Origin: Mucilaginibacter pankratovii
Lineage (GTDB): Bacteria; Bacteroidota; Bacteroidia; Sphingobacteriales; Sphingobacteriaceae
Length of the DNA: 64,000 nt
Reading direction: 5' to 3'
Assembly (NCBI RefSeq): GCF_014773265.1
Contig: NZ_JACWMY010000010.1
Location: 62,001-126,000 of the forward strand
The position numbers and the translations under genes were made by a program. The first letter of the stretch is position 1, and each line of letters opens with the position of its first letter. This document shows, piece by piece, positions 8,093-17,129 of the stretch. The notes under the pieces were generated by a model. That model did no database searches and was not told the DNA's origin. It was given only the letters and a program-made list of their open reading frames with translations.

Positions 8093-10489
8093 TTATTTAT
8101 TCTTATCCAATACCTCAAAATTTATACTGATGGTATTGCCCGAGCCATCTACCAGCGTCAGTTTGTGTTTCCCTGGGGATGGATTGAGCGCCATTTGATG
8201 AAAAGTGCTGGTTTCGCCCACGTATTGATCGTCCAGGTGCCAGAAGATCTTGATGCCGGGCTGCCGGTGCGCCGCATTGAACACTACGCGCCCGCGTTTG
8301 CCGTCGGCCTCAAGCGGTACGTATATTTTGGCGTTCTCTTTGGGATAAATAAGCTCCATCGGGTTACCATAATCGGCCTCGCCGCAGCCGGGTTTAAACG
8401 GCGGCAGCACATGGTACTGGTAGTTTTTGGTTTTGTAATAATACTCCATAGATGGCGGCAGCATAAACCAGCTTTTATTAACAATGTTCTCCGGCAGCTC
8501 GCAGTTACCGGTAACCTGGTAGTGTTCATCGGGCGAGAGGTGCACCAACCGATGCCATGGGCAGGCGGCAGCCTTCAAGCCTGTTTTGGGTACAAATTGT
8601 TCCACAGTATTGGTGCAATATTGCCCTGCGCGGTAGCCGCTTTCCTTACATACACTTATTTTGGCCATTTCGCCCATAGGCATGGCAAACCAATCGCGCG
8701 CGGCAGGCAGCAGGCGGAAGATCTCGAAAAGGGCCGGGGCTGCGGTGTTGATACCTGTTAAGCCCGGTCGGCCTTCGCCATCGGTATTGCCCACCCAAAC
8801 GCCTACCACGTATTTGGGCGTAACGCCAATGGCCCAACCATCGCGAAAGCCAAAGCTGGTGCCTGTTTTCCAGGCGATACGCTGGGTGGAACTGAACTGC
8901 TGCCAAAGCATTTCCTCGCCGGGGCGCATTACTTCTTCCATAGCCTGCAGGGTGTAATACAGCGAACCCGCATCAAGTAGCCCATTTTTTTCTAACGAGG
9001 GTTCTTCTTTCGGAGCTAATGTATAAACCGGGTGATGATAATCGGCAGCATCGTACTTACCCTTATATTTATTATAATGATTAAGCACCCGGGCCATACC
9101 TGCATAGATCCCGGTGAGCTCCCAAAGTGTATTTTCGCCGCCGCCTAAGATGAGGGAGAGGCCGTAATGATCGGCGGGTTGTTTGAGGGTGGTAACGCCG
9201 GCCTTTTTCATTATATCATAAAAGCGTTCGTACTTATATTGCTGCAGCATCTTTACAGCGGGTATGTTTAGCGAACGGGATAAAGCGTTGGATGCGGGCA
9301 CCGCGCCATCATAGCTCAGGTCGAAATTCTCAGGGTGATAGCCCGCTATTTGGGTAGGCACATCGGGGATCAGGCTATTGGGCAGTATCAACCCATCGTG
9401 CATCATAGATGCATACAACAGCGGTTTTAGTGTACTCCCAGGGCTTCGCGGAGCGCCAACTACATCTACATCGCTTTCCATCTCCGGGTCGTCGCGGTGT
9501 GCGATATTGCCGGCGTATGTGAGGGTGGCGCCGGTCTCGACATCTAATACTACCGCAGCAATGTTATTGATATCGTTTGCCTTTAATACCTGGTGATGCT
9601 GCTCTAAAATATCCGCTACCTGTTGCTGCAGGGTGGTTTTTATAGTAGAGGTGATGCGGGTGAGGGCCTGCTGTTTATTTTTATAATCTGCTTTAAAGCG
9701 CTGCAGCAGGTGTGGTGCCATTTGGGGCAGGGGCACCGGTTTTTCGGGTACGGGTTCAAATGCGGCAAGTTTGGCGGTGGTGCTATCGATAATGCCTTGT
9801 TTATACAGCCTGTTGAGCAGCAAATTGCGTTTTTTGAGCAGAATGAGCCTGTTTTTACCCGGATGCACCAGCGACGGCGAATTTGGCAATACCGCCAGCG
9901 CGGCCATTTCGCCCCAGGAGAGTTTATCGGGTCCGCGACCAAAATACCGCCACGACGCGGCATCCAACCCGATCACGTTACTGCCAAAGGGGGCGTTACT
10001 GGCGTACATGGCCAATATCTCTTTTTTACTATAACCCAGTTCCAGCCGCAGGGCCATAAAAATTTCGCCTATCTTATTAAGGATGGTTCGTTTGTGCCGG
10101 GTGGAGAGGCGCATCACCTGCATGGTAAGCGTACTACCTCCGCTGGAAACCCTGCCGGCTCGGATATTCTGGCGGATAGCGCGCCCAAAAGCCAATGCAT
10201 CAAAACCGGGATGATGCTCAAAGCGCTTGTCCTCAAAGGCGATAATGCATTGTTTGAATTTTTCGGGAACACTATCGTTATAAGGGAAGCGCCATTGTCC
10301 GTCGGCTGCTATGGAAGCACCAAGCAATTGCCCGGCGTCGTCATCAATTACAAACGAAGTGGGGCTGTTAAACAGGGGACGGGGAAGGCAAAGCGCAAAC
10401 CAGGTGCTTAAAGCCAGTAAAATGGCTGTTATTATAATTACTTTTGGCTTTTTAAATTGATTTTTGAAGTATTGCAGGCGTGGTTGCAT
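8093..10489 (-). CDS. pbpC: Penicillin-binding protein 1C
   Basis: A bifunctional peptidoglycan synthase: glycosyltransferase 51 domain with the EDKRFEHHPGFD motif (about residues 80-95), then a transpeptidase domain with GSTLKP (active Ser in STLK), SRSLN and KTGTSFGFRD, and a C-terminal BiPBP_C domain (about 690-795) typical of the PbpC type. One N-terminal membrane helix follows the start. The frame is open to 10582, but the start at 10489 (MQPRLQYFKN, then a basic stretch and helix) is preferred because the longer form would leave only 5 bases to the divergent trmN6 start. PBP1C is often paired with an alpha-2-macroglobulin gene; none is present here. Confidence 0.9.
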   Translation of the reverse strand: MQPRLQYFKNQFKKPKVIIITAILLALSTWFALCLPRPLFNSPTSFVIDDDAGQLLGASIAADGQWRFPYNDSVPEKFKQCIIAFEDKRFEHHPGFDALAFGRAIRQNIRAGRVSSGGSTLTMQVMRLSTRHKRTILNKIGEIFMALRLELGYSKKEILAMYASNAPFGSNVIGLDAASWRYFGRGPDKLSWGEMAALAVLPNSPSLVHPGKNRLILLKKRNLLLNRLYKQGIIDSTTAKLAAFEPVPEKPVPLPQMAPHLLQRFKADYKNKQQALTRITSTIKTTLQQQVADILEQHHQVLKANDINNIAAVVLDVETGATLTYAGNIAHRDDPEMESDVDVVGAPRSPGSTLKPLLYASMMHDGLILPNSLIPDVPTQIAGYHPENFDLSYDGAVPASNALSRSLNIPAVKMLQQYKYERFYDIMKKAGVTTLKQPADHYGLSLILGGGENTLWELTGIYAGMARVLNHYNKYKGKYDAADYHHPVYTLAPKEEPSLEKNGLLDAGSLYYTLQAMEEVMRPGEEMLWQQFSSTQRIAWKTGTSFGFRDGWAIGVTPKYVVGVWVGNTDGEGRPGLTGINTAAPALFEIFRLLPAARDWFAMPMGEMAKISVCKESGYRAGQYCTNTVEQFVPKTGLKAAACPWHRLVHLSPDEHYQVTGNCELPENIVNKSWFMLPPSMEYYYKTKNYQYHVLPPFKPGCGEADYGNPMELIYPKENAKIYVPLEADGKRGRVVFNAAHRQPGIKIFWHLDDQYVGETSTFHQMALNPSPGKHKLTLVDGSGNTISINFEVLDKNK

Positions 10490-10587
10490 TAAATGCAGGG
10501 CGTTTAAAATCCAGCCTGAAAATAGGGAAATAATCAATAATTTACACTGAAACGCGGGATTTAAATTGCGCGCTATCATCATATAAA

Positions 10588-11301
10588 TTGGCAGATATAT
10601 TCAATTTTAAGCAGTTTGCTGTAAACCAGGCCGGTTGCGCCATGAAGGTAAATACCGATGGCGTATTGCTTGGCGCTTTAGCCAACGCGTCTGCGCCGAA
10701 AACTATTTTGGATATCGGCACAGGCACAGGAGTTATTGCATTAATGTTGGCGCAGAGGTTTCAAAATGCCATTATCGATGCTGTTGAAATAGATGAAGCG
10801 GCGGCTAACACGGCTGAAGAGAATTTTAAAAGATCAAAATTCGCCAACCGGCTCCAACTGTTTTCATTAGGTTTTGACGCGTACTTTGAAACGAATCCGG
10901 AAAAAAAATACGACCTCATCGTATCCAACCCGCCGTTCTTTTTAAACTCGCTCACCTCACCCGGCGCGAAGAAGAGTTTGGCAAGGCACACAGACGGTGC
11001 TTTTTTTGAACGATTGATAAAAAGCGTATCAAACCATTTAGCAACCGATGGCGTGTGCGCAATGATATTGCCGCTGGAAACAGCCGATTTGGTGAAAGAA
11101 TTAGCAATAGCGAATGGACTATACCTGCAGGGTGCGGTTAATATCAAGTCTTTTGTTGATGCGCCGCCAAACAGGCAAATTGTAACTTTTGGCAGGCAAG
11201 CAGTTACGCATGCAGGCAAGGAACTTGTAATTTATAATGAACCAAAAGTATATTCATCGGCGTACCAAAATACTTTGAAGGAGTTCTTAACCATCTTCTG
11301 A
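10588..11301 (+). CDS. tRNA1(Val) adenine-37 N6-methyltransferase (TrmN6)
   Basis: A 237-residue SAM-dependent methyltransferase modifying A37 of tRNA(Val). The N-terminus FNFKQFAVNQAGCAMKVNTD is the family signature, the SAM site is DIGTGTG at 42-48, and NPPFF at 114-118 is the N6-adenine active-site motif. The reading frame begins at a TTG codon (10588). There is no in-frame ATG between the upstream stop at 10531 and the conserved N-terminal motif, so a TTG start is required unless translation begins at the internal ATG (residue 19), which would lose conserved residues. It is divergent from pbpC. Confidence 0.88.
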   Translation: MADIFNFKQFAVNQAGCAMKVNTDGVLLGALANASAPKTILDIGTGTGVIALMLAQRFQNAIIDAVEIDEAAANTAEENFKRSKFANRLQLFSLGFDAYFETNPEKKYDLIVSNPPFFLNSLTSPGAKKSLARHTDGAFFERLIKSVSNHLATDGVCAMILPLETADLVKELAIANGLYLQGAVNIKSFVDAPPNRQIVTFGRQAVTHAGKELVIYNEPKVYSSAYQNTLKEFLTIF

Positions 11302-11328
11302 GAATAAATCCGAAATCGAAAATCCCAA

Positions 11329-11823
11329 ATGAAAAGAATAGGCTTAATATCAGATACCCACAGCTACCTTGATGATGCCGTGTTTAAGCATTTTGATGCC
11401 TGCGACGAGATCTGGCACGTGGGCGATTTTGGCAATATTGAGCTTGTGAACCAACTCGCAGCTTTTAAACCGTTAAAGGGTGTTTATGGAAATATTGATG
11501 GTGCGGATATCCGCCAGGTTTATCCCGAACATCTCCGCTTTAAGTGCGAAGCGGTTGATGTATGGATGACGCACATAGGCGGTTACCCGGATAAGTATAG
11601 CCCCGCAGTGCGGAAGGATATTTATTTAAACCCGCCGATGTTGTTCATCAGCGGGCATTCGCATATCCTCAAAGCTATTTACGATAAAAAGATCAATTGC
11701 CTGCACCTCAACCCTGGTGCTGCCGGCAAGCAAGGCTGGCAAAAAGTGCGCACACTAATGAGGTTCAGTATTACCGAAGATAAGATCCACGGGCTGGATG
11801 TGATTGAGCTGGGCAGTAAATAG
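11329..11823 (+). CDS. YfcE/MJ0936-type metallophosphoesterase
   Basis: A 164-residue binuclear metal phosphoesterase. Metal ligands are visible: D9 and H11 in ISDTH, D33 in WHVGDFGN, N55 in GNID, and GHSH near 110. Members of this group hydrolyse phosphodiesters such as 2',3'-cyclic nucleotides in vitro, and physiological substrates are unclear. The gene follows trmN6 by 27 bases on the same strand and is probably cotranscribed. It ends in a word-repeat spacer before convergent RNase HI. Confidence 0.85.
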   Translation: MKRIGLISDTHSYLDDAVFKHFDACDEIWHVGDFGNIELVNQLAAFKPLKGVYGNIDGADIRQVYPEHLRFKCEAVDVWMTHIGGYPDKYSPAVRKDIYLNPPMLFISGHSHILKAIYDKKINCLHLNPGAAGKQGWQKVRTLMRFSITEDKIHGLDVIELGSK

Positions 11824-11876
11824 TTAATGGTTAATAGTTCATAGAAAAAGAGGCTGCTATGAACCATGAGCTAACA
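11823..11876. repeat. Word-repeat spacer (GTTCATAG type)
   Basis: Between the convergent phosphoesterase and RNase HI genes, TGGTTAATAGTTCATAG (11828-11844) is followed by the near-inverse CTATGAACCATGAGCTAACA from 11858. It is made of degenerate repeats of the word ATGAAC or its inverse. Confidence 0.6.
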
Positions 11877-11877
11877 A

Positions 11878-12342
11878 CTATGATCTATTCGCTGCTTCCG
11901 CTTCAAAAACAGAATCGATCAGTAAATCCCTTTGTTTCCCGGCTGCTACGGCAAGTACGTCGCAGCGTTCGTTCTCGGGGTGGCCGTTGTGGCCTCGTAC
12001 CCATACAAATTTTATTTGGTGCATTTTGCTGATCGTAAGGTACTTCAGCCAAAGGTCTTTATTCTTTTTGCCTGCAAAACCTTTGGCAACCCATCCCTGC
12101 AGCCAGCGTTTCTCAATAGAATCGATAACATATTTACTGTCGGAATAAATGGTGACCTGCTGGTTTGGGGATTTGATAGCTTCCAGTCCGCTGATAACGG
12201 CAAGCAGCTCCATGCGGTTGTTGGTAGTTTTACGAAAGCCTGCTGAAAGTTCTTTATAATGCTGTCCCGAGCGCAATATCACGCCATAACCACCTGGCCC
12301 CGGGTTCCCGCTCGATGCACCGTCTGTGTAAATTTCAATCAT
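11878..12342 (-). CDS. rnhA: Ribonuclease HI
   Basis: A 154-residue RNase HI that cleaves the RNA strand of RNA-DNA hybrids. The catalytic carboxylates are all present: D7 in YTDGASSGNPG, E45 in NRMELLAV, D68 in YSDSKYV and D128 near ENERCDVLA; the catalytic-loop histidine lies at about 118 (RGHNG). The basic handle WLQGWVAKGFAGKKNKDLW is typical of bacterial RNase HI. Length is normal. Word-repeat spacers lie on both sides. Confidence 0.95.
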   Translation of the reverse strand: MIEIYTDGASSGNPGPGGYGVILRSGQHYKELSAGFRKTTNNRMELLAVISGLEAIKSPNQQVTIYSDSKYVIDSIEKRWLQGWVAKGFAGKKNKDLWLKYLTISKMHQIKFVWVRGHNGHPENERCDVLAVAAGKQRDLLIDSVFEAEAANRS

Positions 12343-12456
12343 AGTTCATGGTTGATGGTTCATAGATCATAGTTAAAATGAGTATACCATGCACCTGTCA
12401 AGCCTCAAAAATATAAAAACTTTACGCAGCTGCCATGAACTATGAGCCATGATCTA
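12343..12456. repeat. Word-repeat spacer (ATGGTTCATAG type)
   Basis: GTTCATGGTTGATGGTTCAT (from about 12344) and CATAGATCATAG lie near one edge; the inverse words CCATGAACTATGAGCCATGA (from 12433) and TCTATCAAC lie at the other. The two ends could pair to form a long stem across the 114-base gap between copA and rnhA. Confidence 0.6.
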
Positions 12457-14547
12457 TCAACTAATCTTCTTTACCTTCAACCTCAGGGAGTTCCCGATGA
12501 CGATCACATCGGAGAATGCCATGGCCAGCGCGCCAACCATTGGGTTTAAAAAGCCAAATGCGGCAACAGGTATGGCAATGATGTTGTAGGCAAATGCCCA
12601 AAAGAGGTTTTGTTTGATGGTAAGCAAGGTGTGCCTGCTGATCTGCAGAAACTTCACTACGGATTGCAGATCGGTATTCAACAGAATAACTTTGGCCGAT
12701 TGTATGGCAATGTGACTGGCATCGTTCATAGATACGCCTACATCAGCCTGGGTGAGGGCAGGGGCATCGTTTATGCCATCGCCTATCATAATGGTTTTGC
12801 CTTTTTTGCGGTAGATATCTACTACGCTTAGTTTCTCGTCGGGCAACTTTTCGGCATGCACATCGGTAATTCCAAGTGTTTTTGCAACAGATGCGCATCG
12901 GCTGGCTTTATCGCCGCTTAACAGCACTGGTTTTATTCCTGCTTTTTTTAGCTGTGCTATTAAGCTTGCAGCATCGGGCTTAATAGTATCTTCAATGGCT
13001 ATTTGCGCAACCAGCACCTGGTTTTTATACAGGGAAAGGTTGTAATTGTCATCGGTAGTTAGCTTGGCGGTACCCAAAAAGTAGTTATTGCCTTCCACGT
13101 CTTCGGCGCGCATGCCGAGGCCTTTTTCTTCTGCAACAGATCGTAGTATTACTTTTTGTTTCGGCAAGCTGCTTAGTCCGGCAACTAATGATTTGGCTAT
13201 TGGGTGGTTAGAGCGCTCTTCAATAGCCGTAATGGCTCCGCGGATGCTTTCCAGATCCTGCCCGTCCTCTACCTTAATATCTTTTATGCTGAATTTGCCT
13301 GTTGTAAGCGTTCCTGTTTTATCGAAAATCACAAACTTGGTGTTGGCAACAGCTTCGATGGTGTCGCCACCTTTGATGAGGATGCCGTTTTTAGCCGCGC
13401 GGCCCAAGCCAACCATTACCGCGGTGGGCGTAGCCAAGCCCATGGCGCAAGGGCAGGAGATCACCAACACAGCAATAGCGTGCATCATGCTGTTTTGCAA
13501 ACCTGCATTCGTGGCAAAATAGGTTATCACAAAAGTTAATAGTGCGATCAATATCACTACGGGCACAAATATCGACGCCACTTTATCGCCCAGTTTTTGT
13601 ACGGGAGGTTTTGCGGCCTGTGCTTTCTTCATCAGATCGATGATCTGCGAAAGCGTGCTATTGCTGCCCACTTTGGTGGCCATTATTTTAATATTGCCTT
13701 CCTGTACTATCGTGCCGCCAATAACGGTATCGTATTTCTTTTTCTGCACCGGGATGCTCTCACCGGTGATCATTGCCTCGTTGAGAGATGCTTCGCCGGA
13801 CAGCACTTCGCCATCTACCGGCACCTGGCCGCCTTCGTTCACCAGCAAAATATCGCCGGCTAATACGTCTTTGGCGCTTATTACTTCTATACCATCTTTA
13901 ATCACCCGGTTGGCATTCACCTGCTGAAACTTCATCAGATCCTTCACCGCAGAGGTGGTTTGGTTTACGCTGCGTTTCTCCAGCACATTACCCAATAGCA
14001 CCAGAGTAATGATGGTGGCGCAGGTTTCGTAAAACAAATAATGACCGCCCAAATTTTGAACGGTACCTACAACACTGTAAACAAATGCCGATGTGGAGCC
14101 GATAAATATGAGCACATCCATATTAGGTACGCCGCCTTTTATCGAGCTGTACGCACTTTTACCAAAATGCAGGCACCCTACCAAAAACACAGGCAGGCAA
14201 AGCAATAATTGCACTATCGGGTTATGCAAAAAGTGCCATGGGAACAACATGTGCAGCAAAAGCGGTGCTGTAAACAGCGCGCAGAAGATGAATTTGTTCT
14301 CCACTTTATCGTAAAATGGCGTTTTATGGGTATCAATATCATCAACCACATGGAAACCTAAATTTTCTATGTCGTTAATAATTCCGGGTAAAATGGACTG
14401 GTCGGCAGTAGAAAACTTTACTTCTTCGGAAGCAAAGCTTACCAGCACATTTTGCAGCCCTTTCTTTTCCAATAACTTATGAATGCTCATTGCGCAATTA
14501 TTGCAATGCATTCCCGTAACGTTCAATTCAACCAGTTGCTCTGCCAT
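12457..14547 (-). CDS. copA: Copper-translocating P1B-type ATPase
   Basis: A 696-residue heavy-metal P-type ATPase. One N-terminal HMA domain has GMHCNNC (C15, C18). Eight membrane helices are suggested, with the transport motif CPC at 365-367, the actuator motif TGES near 261, phosphorylation site DKTGT (D409), and the hinge GDGINDAP. CPC and the single HMA domain fit Cu(I) export (IB-1 group). Start at 14547 (MAEQLVELNV) is preferred over the three-codon longer 14556. No copper regulator or chaperone gene is adjacent. Confidence 0.92.
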   Translation of the reverse strand: MAEQLVELNVTGMHCNNCAMSIHKLLEKKGLQNVLVSFASEEVKFSTADQSILPGIINDIENLGFHVVDDIDTHKTPFYDKVENKFIFCALFTAPLLLHMLFPWHFLHNPIVQLLLCLPVFLVGCLHFGKSAYSSIKGGVPNMDVLIFIGSTSAFVYSVVGTVQNLGGHYLFYETCATIITLVLLGNVLEKRSVNQTTSAVKDLMKFQQVNANRVIKDGIEVISAKDVLAGDILLVNEGGQVPVDGEVLSGEASLNEAMITGESIPVQKKKYDTVIGGTIVQEGNIKIMATKVGSNSTLSQIIDLMKKAQAAKPPVQKLGDKVASIFVPVVILIALLTFVITYFATNAGLQNSMMHAIAVLVISCPCAMGLATPTAVMVGLGRAAKNGILIKGGDTIEAVANTKFVIFDKTGTLTTGKFSIKDIKVEDGQDLESIRGAITAIEERSNHPIAKSLVAGLSSLPKQKVILRSVAEEKGLGMRAEDVEGNNYFLGTAKLTTDDNYNLSLYKNQVLVAQIAIEDTIKPDAASLIAQLKKAGIKPVLLSGDKASRCASVAKTLGITDVHAEKLPDEKLSVVDIYRKKGKTIMIGDGINDAPALTQADVGVSMNDASHIAIQSAKVILLNTDLQSVVKFLQISRHTLLTIKQNLFWAFAYNIIAIPVAAFGFLNPMVGALAMAFSDVIVIGNSLRLKVKKIS

Positions 14548-14620
14548 GATGTACAAATTTACCCATTAAGTAGAATTGTTCTAAATAATTAAGGTAAGGC
14601 GATTGTAATTTTAAAAAAGC

Positions 14621-14651
14621 TTTGCAAATTACCGTTGAATTCCTATTTTTG
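14621..14651 (+). promoter_or_regulatory. Bacteroidota promoter for tRNA-His
   Basis: TTTG at 14621-14624, a 19-base spacer, and TATTTTTG at 14644-14651 match the Bacteroidota consensus TTTG-N19-TAnnTTTG exactly. The tRNA begins 14 bases downstream. Confidence 0.85.
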
Positions 14652-14664
14652 CAGCCTCCAATAC

Positions 14665-14739
14665 GGTAGATGTAGCTCAGTTGGTTAGAGCATCGGTTTG
14701 TGGTACCGAGGGTCGTGGGTTCGAGCCCCATCATTTACC
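14665..14739 (+). tRNA. tRNA-His (anticodon GTG)
   Basis: Cloverleaf: extra G(-1) at 14665 opposite discriminator C73 at 14739, which is the identity pair of histidine tRNA; acceptor GTAGATG/CATTTAC; D arm GCTCAGTTGGTTAGAGC; anticodon stem TCGGT/ACCGA with loop TTGTGGT (anticodon 14700-14702); T arm GTGGG-TTCGAGC-CCCAT. CCA is not encoded. A terminator follows at once. Confidence 0.96.
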
Positions 14740-14741
14740 CG

Positions 14742-14774
14742 AAAAGCCTCTCATGAAAATGGGAGGCTTTTTTT
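14742..14774 (+). terminator. Rho-independent terminator after tRNA-His
   Basis: AAAAGCCTCTCAT (14742-14754) pairs with ATGGGAGGCTTTT (14759-14771) around a GAAA loop, followed by a T run. Confidence 0.9.
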
Positions 14775-14903
14775 ATGTAACGACAGCTTGGGCTTGCATT
14801 TAGCCGATAAAAAGTGATGGCAAAGTATCGTTGAAAATTCTTGTTGTTAATTCCTGTCATTCTCTTAACTAAGAGTACCATTACTTCAGGCAATGTAATT
14901 TTA

Positions 14904-15986
14904 TTATAGTTCTGTTAAGAATGGGTAATCGGTGTATCCTTTTTCTCCCCCACCATACATGGTAGGTCCATCCGGCACATTCAAGTCAGTATTCAATTCA
15001 AATCGTTTGGGCAAATCGGGGTTGGCCAAAAATAATGAACCATAAGAAATCATTTTGGCAATCCCCTTTTTCAATTCGGCTTCCCCGCTTTCTTTATTGA
15101 ACCCAGCATTGGCTATGACCAAATGTTTACTTATACTGCCAAATGTTTCTATAGCATTCTTAGGATAGCTCGGATAATTATCCAAAGGTAAAATTCCATT
15201 CATCAAATGAATAAAAGCCAATGGCATATCGTTCAATGCTTCGATCAAAGGTGTGAATTGTGCCACCGGATCACTGTTGTCAATATTATTGTAATAAATA
15301 GTAGGTGATAGTTTGATGCCGACCTTATCGTTTCCTGACGCACTAACCAGTTCCTGCATTGCTTCCAGCACAAAACGGTTCCTATTTTCAACACTGCCAC
15401 CGTACTCGTCGGTTCGGAGGTTAGCACTTTCCGATAAAAATTGGTTAGGCAAATACCCAAATGCGGCATGCAGTTCAACACCGTCAAAACCGGCTTCGAT
15501 TGCATTCCTTGCGGCCTCACCGTAATCCTTAACAATCTGTTTGATCTCTCCGGTAGTAAGTTCCTGAGGCGTTTCATAATCTTTCAATCCCTGGGAAGTA
15601 AAATGCTGCTGCCCTTTTATCCCAATTGCTGACGGCGCAACAGGAAGCTTTCCCTTTCTATCCACCGAATGTCCAACACGGCCGGTGTGCCAAAGCTGCG
15701 CATAGATCACGCCTCCATTATCATGAACCGACTTGGTTACTTTCTTCCAGGCATCAATTTGCTCCTGGCTGTATAGGCCGGGTGTCATGGGGCTACCCAG
15801 CGCCTGTTCAGAAATATTTATGGCCTCTGTAATGATCAGCCCTGCACTTGCACGCTGTGTATAGTACAATACGGTCAGGTCTGTTACAACACCTTCGGTG
15901 TTAGCCCGGCTGCGTGTCATTGGTGCCATCGCGATAGCGTTCTTTAATGATTCTTTTCCTAATGTTATCTTTTCTAATAATTTCAT
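14904..15986 (-). CDS. Old Yellow Enzyme-family alkene reductase (NemA-like)
   Basis: A 360-residue FMN enzyme reducing activated C=C bonds, nitro compounds or quinones with NAD(P)H. The TIM-barrel landmarks are present: AMAPMTRSRA near 20-30, the GLIITEAINISEQ strand, LWHTGRVGH near 120, GVELHAAFGYLPNQFLS with the substrate-binding His/Asn region around 175-185, and EYGGSVENRNRF. The C-terminus YTDYPFL is also typical. It lies 90 bases downstream of the quinone reductase-like gene on the same strand and behind an AraC regulator, which suggests a shared response to electrophiles or quinones (inference). Confidence 0.9.
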   Translation of the reverse strand: MKLLEKITLGKESLKNAIAMAPMTRSRANTEGVVTDLTVLYYTQRASAGLIITEAINISEQALGSPMTPGLYSQEQIDAWKKVTKSVHDNGGVIYAQLWHTGRVGHSVDRKGKLPVAPSAIGIKGQQHFTSQGLKDYETPQELTTGEIKQIVKDYGEAARNAIEAGFDGVELHAAFGYLPNQFLSESANLRTDEYGGSVENRNRFVLEAMQELVSASGNDKVGIKLSPTIYYNNIDNSDPVAQFTPLIEALNDMPLAFIHLMNGILPLDNYPSYPKNAIETFGSISKHLVIANAGFNKESGEAELKKGIAKMISYGSLFLANPDLPKRFELNTDLNVPDGPTMYGGGEKGYTDYPFLTEL

Positions 15987-16076
15987 GGTTTCTTTTTTAA
16001 TACTTTATTGATATCTGTAAATTGTACTGTTTGGTTTGAAAGATGTTACCTTAGATCGGCCTGCTGATCGATTCTG

Positions 16077-17003
16077 TTATTGAGCAACCACAAGAACAAC
16101 TTTACCGTTGACGCCACCAGCCAATACAAAATCCTGAGCTTGCGCAGCTTCTTCTAAGGAGAATGTTTTTGCAACGATGGGACGAAGCTTTCCTTCCTTG
16201 ACCAAAGCCAAACCGCAGGTCAAACTATTTGCGGAGATATTGGAACTGATAAACCGTGCGTCAATCTGGTACTTTTCCGCTAATTCTGCGGAAGGTGGGG
16301 TTACTATACTGAATAATTTGCCTCCGGGCCTTAGCACTTTAAAGAGTTTATTTTGAGATTCGCCGCCGGCGCAATCAGCCACCAGGTCGACAGCTTTAAC
16401 CAGCGCCGTAACGTCCTGCAATTTATAATCTATTGCTTCATCTGCACCAAGGCTTTTTACCAAAGCTATGCCTTGTCCGGATACCGTTCCTATAACATAG
16501 GCTCCGGCATTTTTTGCCATTTGCACCATGGTGGCTCCTGTTGCGCCAGCCGCTCCCTGAATTAAAACTTTCTGACCTTTCGTTAATTTTCCCTCATCAA
16601 ACAATACAGACTGGGCAGTTCCGATATTGACAACCAACGAGGTTGCTTCCTCGAATGAGGTATTGGCTGGCTTTAGTGCAACACGGCTCTCATTTACCAA
16701 TGCGTACTCAGCATAGCCACCTGCCGAAGTCACAGCGATCACCTGATCGCCTGCATTAAATTGGGTTACCTTTTCTCCGGTGGCGACAACAATCCCCGCT
16801 ATATCTGCACCTGGCACAAAAGGCAAATAGACAGGACGGATCTGCTGCATAATGCCGCTACGTAATTTGATATCCAAAGGATTTACACTGGCTGCCTTAA
16901 CTTGAATTAAAACTTGGTTTTCATTGCTTATTTCAGGCTGAGGGATCTCTGCCACCTCTATCACATCGGAATTGCCAAATGCCTTATATTGTATTGCTTT
17001 CAT
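16077..17003 (-). CDS. NADP-dependent quinone oxidoreductase-like protein (zinc-free MDR)
   Basis: A 308-residue medium-chain dehydrogenase/reductase. The N-terminal GroES-like domain has VLIQVKAASVNPLDIKLRSG and PGADIAGIV; the Rossmann part has VLIQGAAGATGATMVQMAK (about 140-160). The zinc-binding cysteines of true alcohol dehydrogenases are absent, which fits the quinone oxidoreductase group acting on quinones or enones with NADPH. It is on the same strand between the AraC regulator and the Old Yellow Enzyme gene. Confidence 0.87.
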   Translation of the reverse strand: MKAIQYKAFGNSDVIEVAEIPQPEISNENQVLIQVKAASVNPLDIKLRSGIMQQIRPVYLPFVPGADIAGIVVATGEKVTQFNAGDQVIAVTSAGGYAEYALVNESRVALKPANTSFEEATSLVVNIGTAQSVLFDEGKLTKGQKVLIQGAAGATGATMVQMAKNAGAYVIGTVSGQGIALVKSLGADEAIDYKLQDVTALVKAVDLVADCAGGESQNKLFKVLRPGGKLFSIVTPPSAELAEKYQIDARFISSNISANSLTCGLALVKEGKLRPIVAKTFSLEEAAQAQDFVLAGGVNGKVVLVVAQ

Positions 17004-17129
17004 ATTTTTCAGTTTGTCATATTTAATTATATGACAAATGTAGAAGTTATCAAATAGGTAAAATAACCGAAAAAGACATAAGAATAGTCCTATCCGGCAA
17101 GTGATATTGATATAAAAGAATAGAAAGAT

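Noticed and set aside
8069..8761. Plus-strand frame of 230 codons over pbpC
   Set aside because: A shadow of the penicillin-binding protein; no signature found.
14528..14734. Minus-strand open frame of 68 codons across tRNA-His
   Set aside because: It is antisense to a clear tRNA and its promoter, with a nonsense product.
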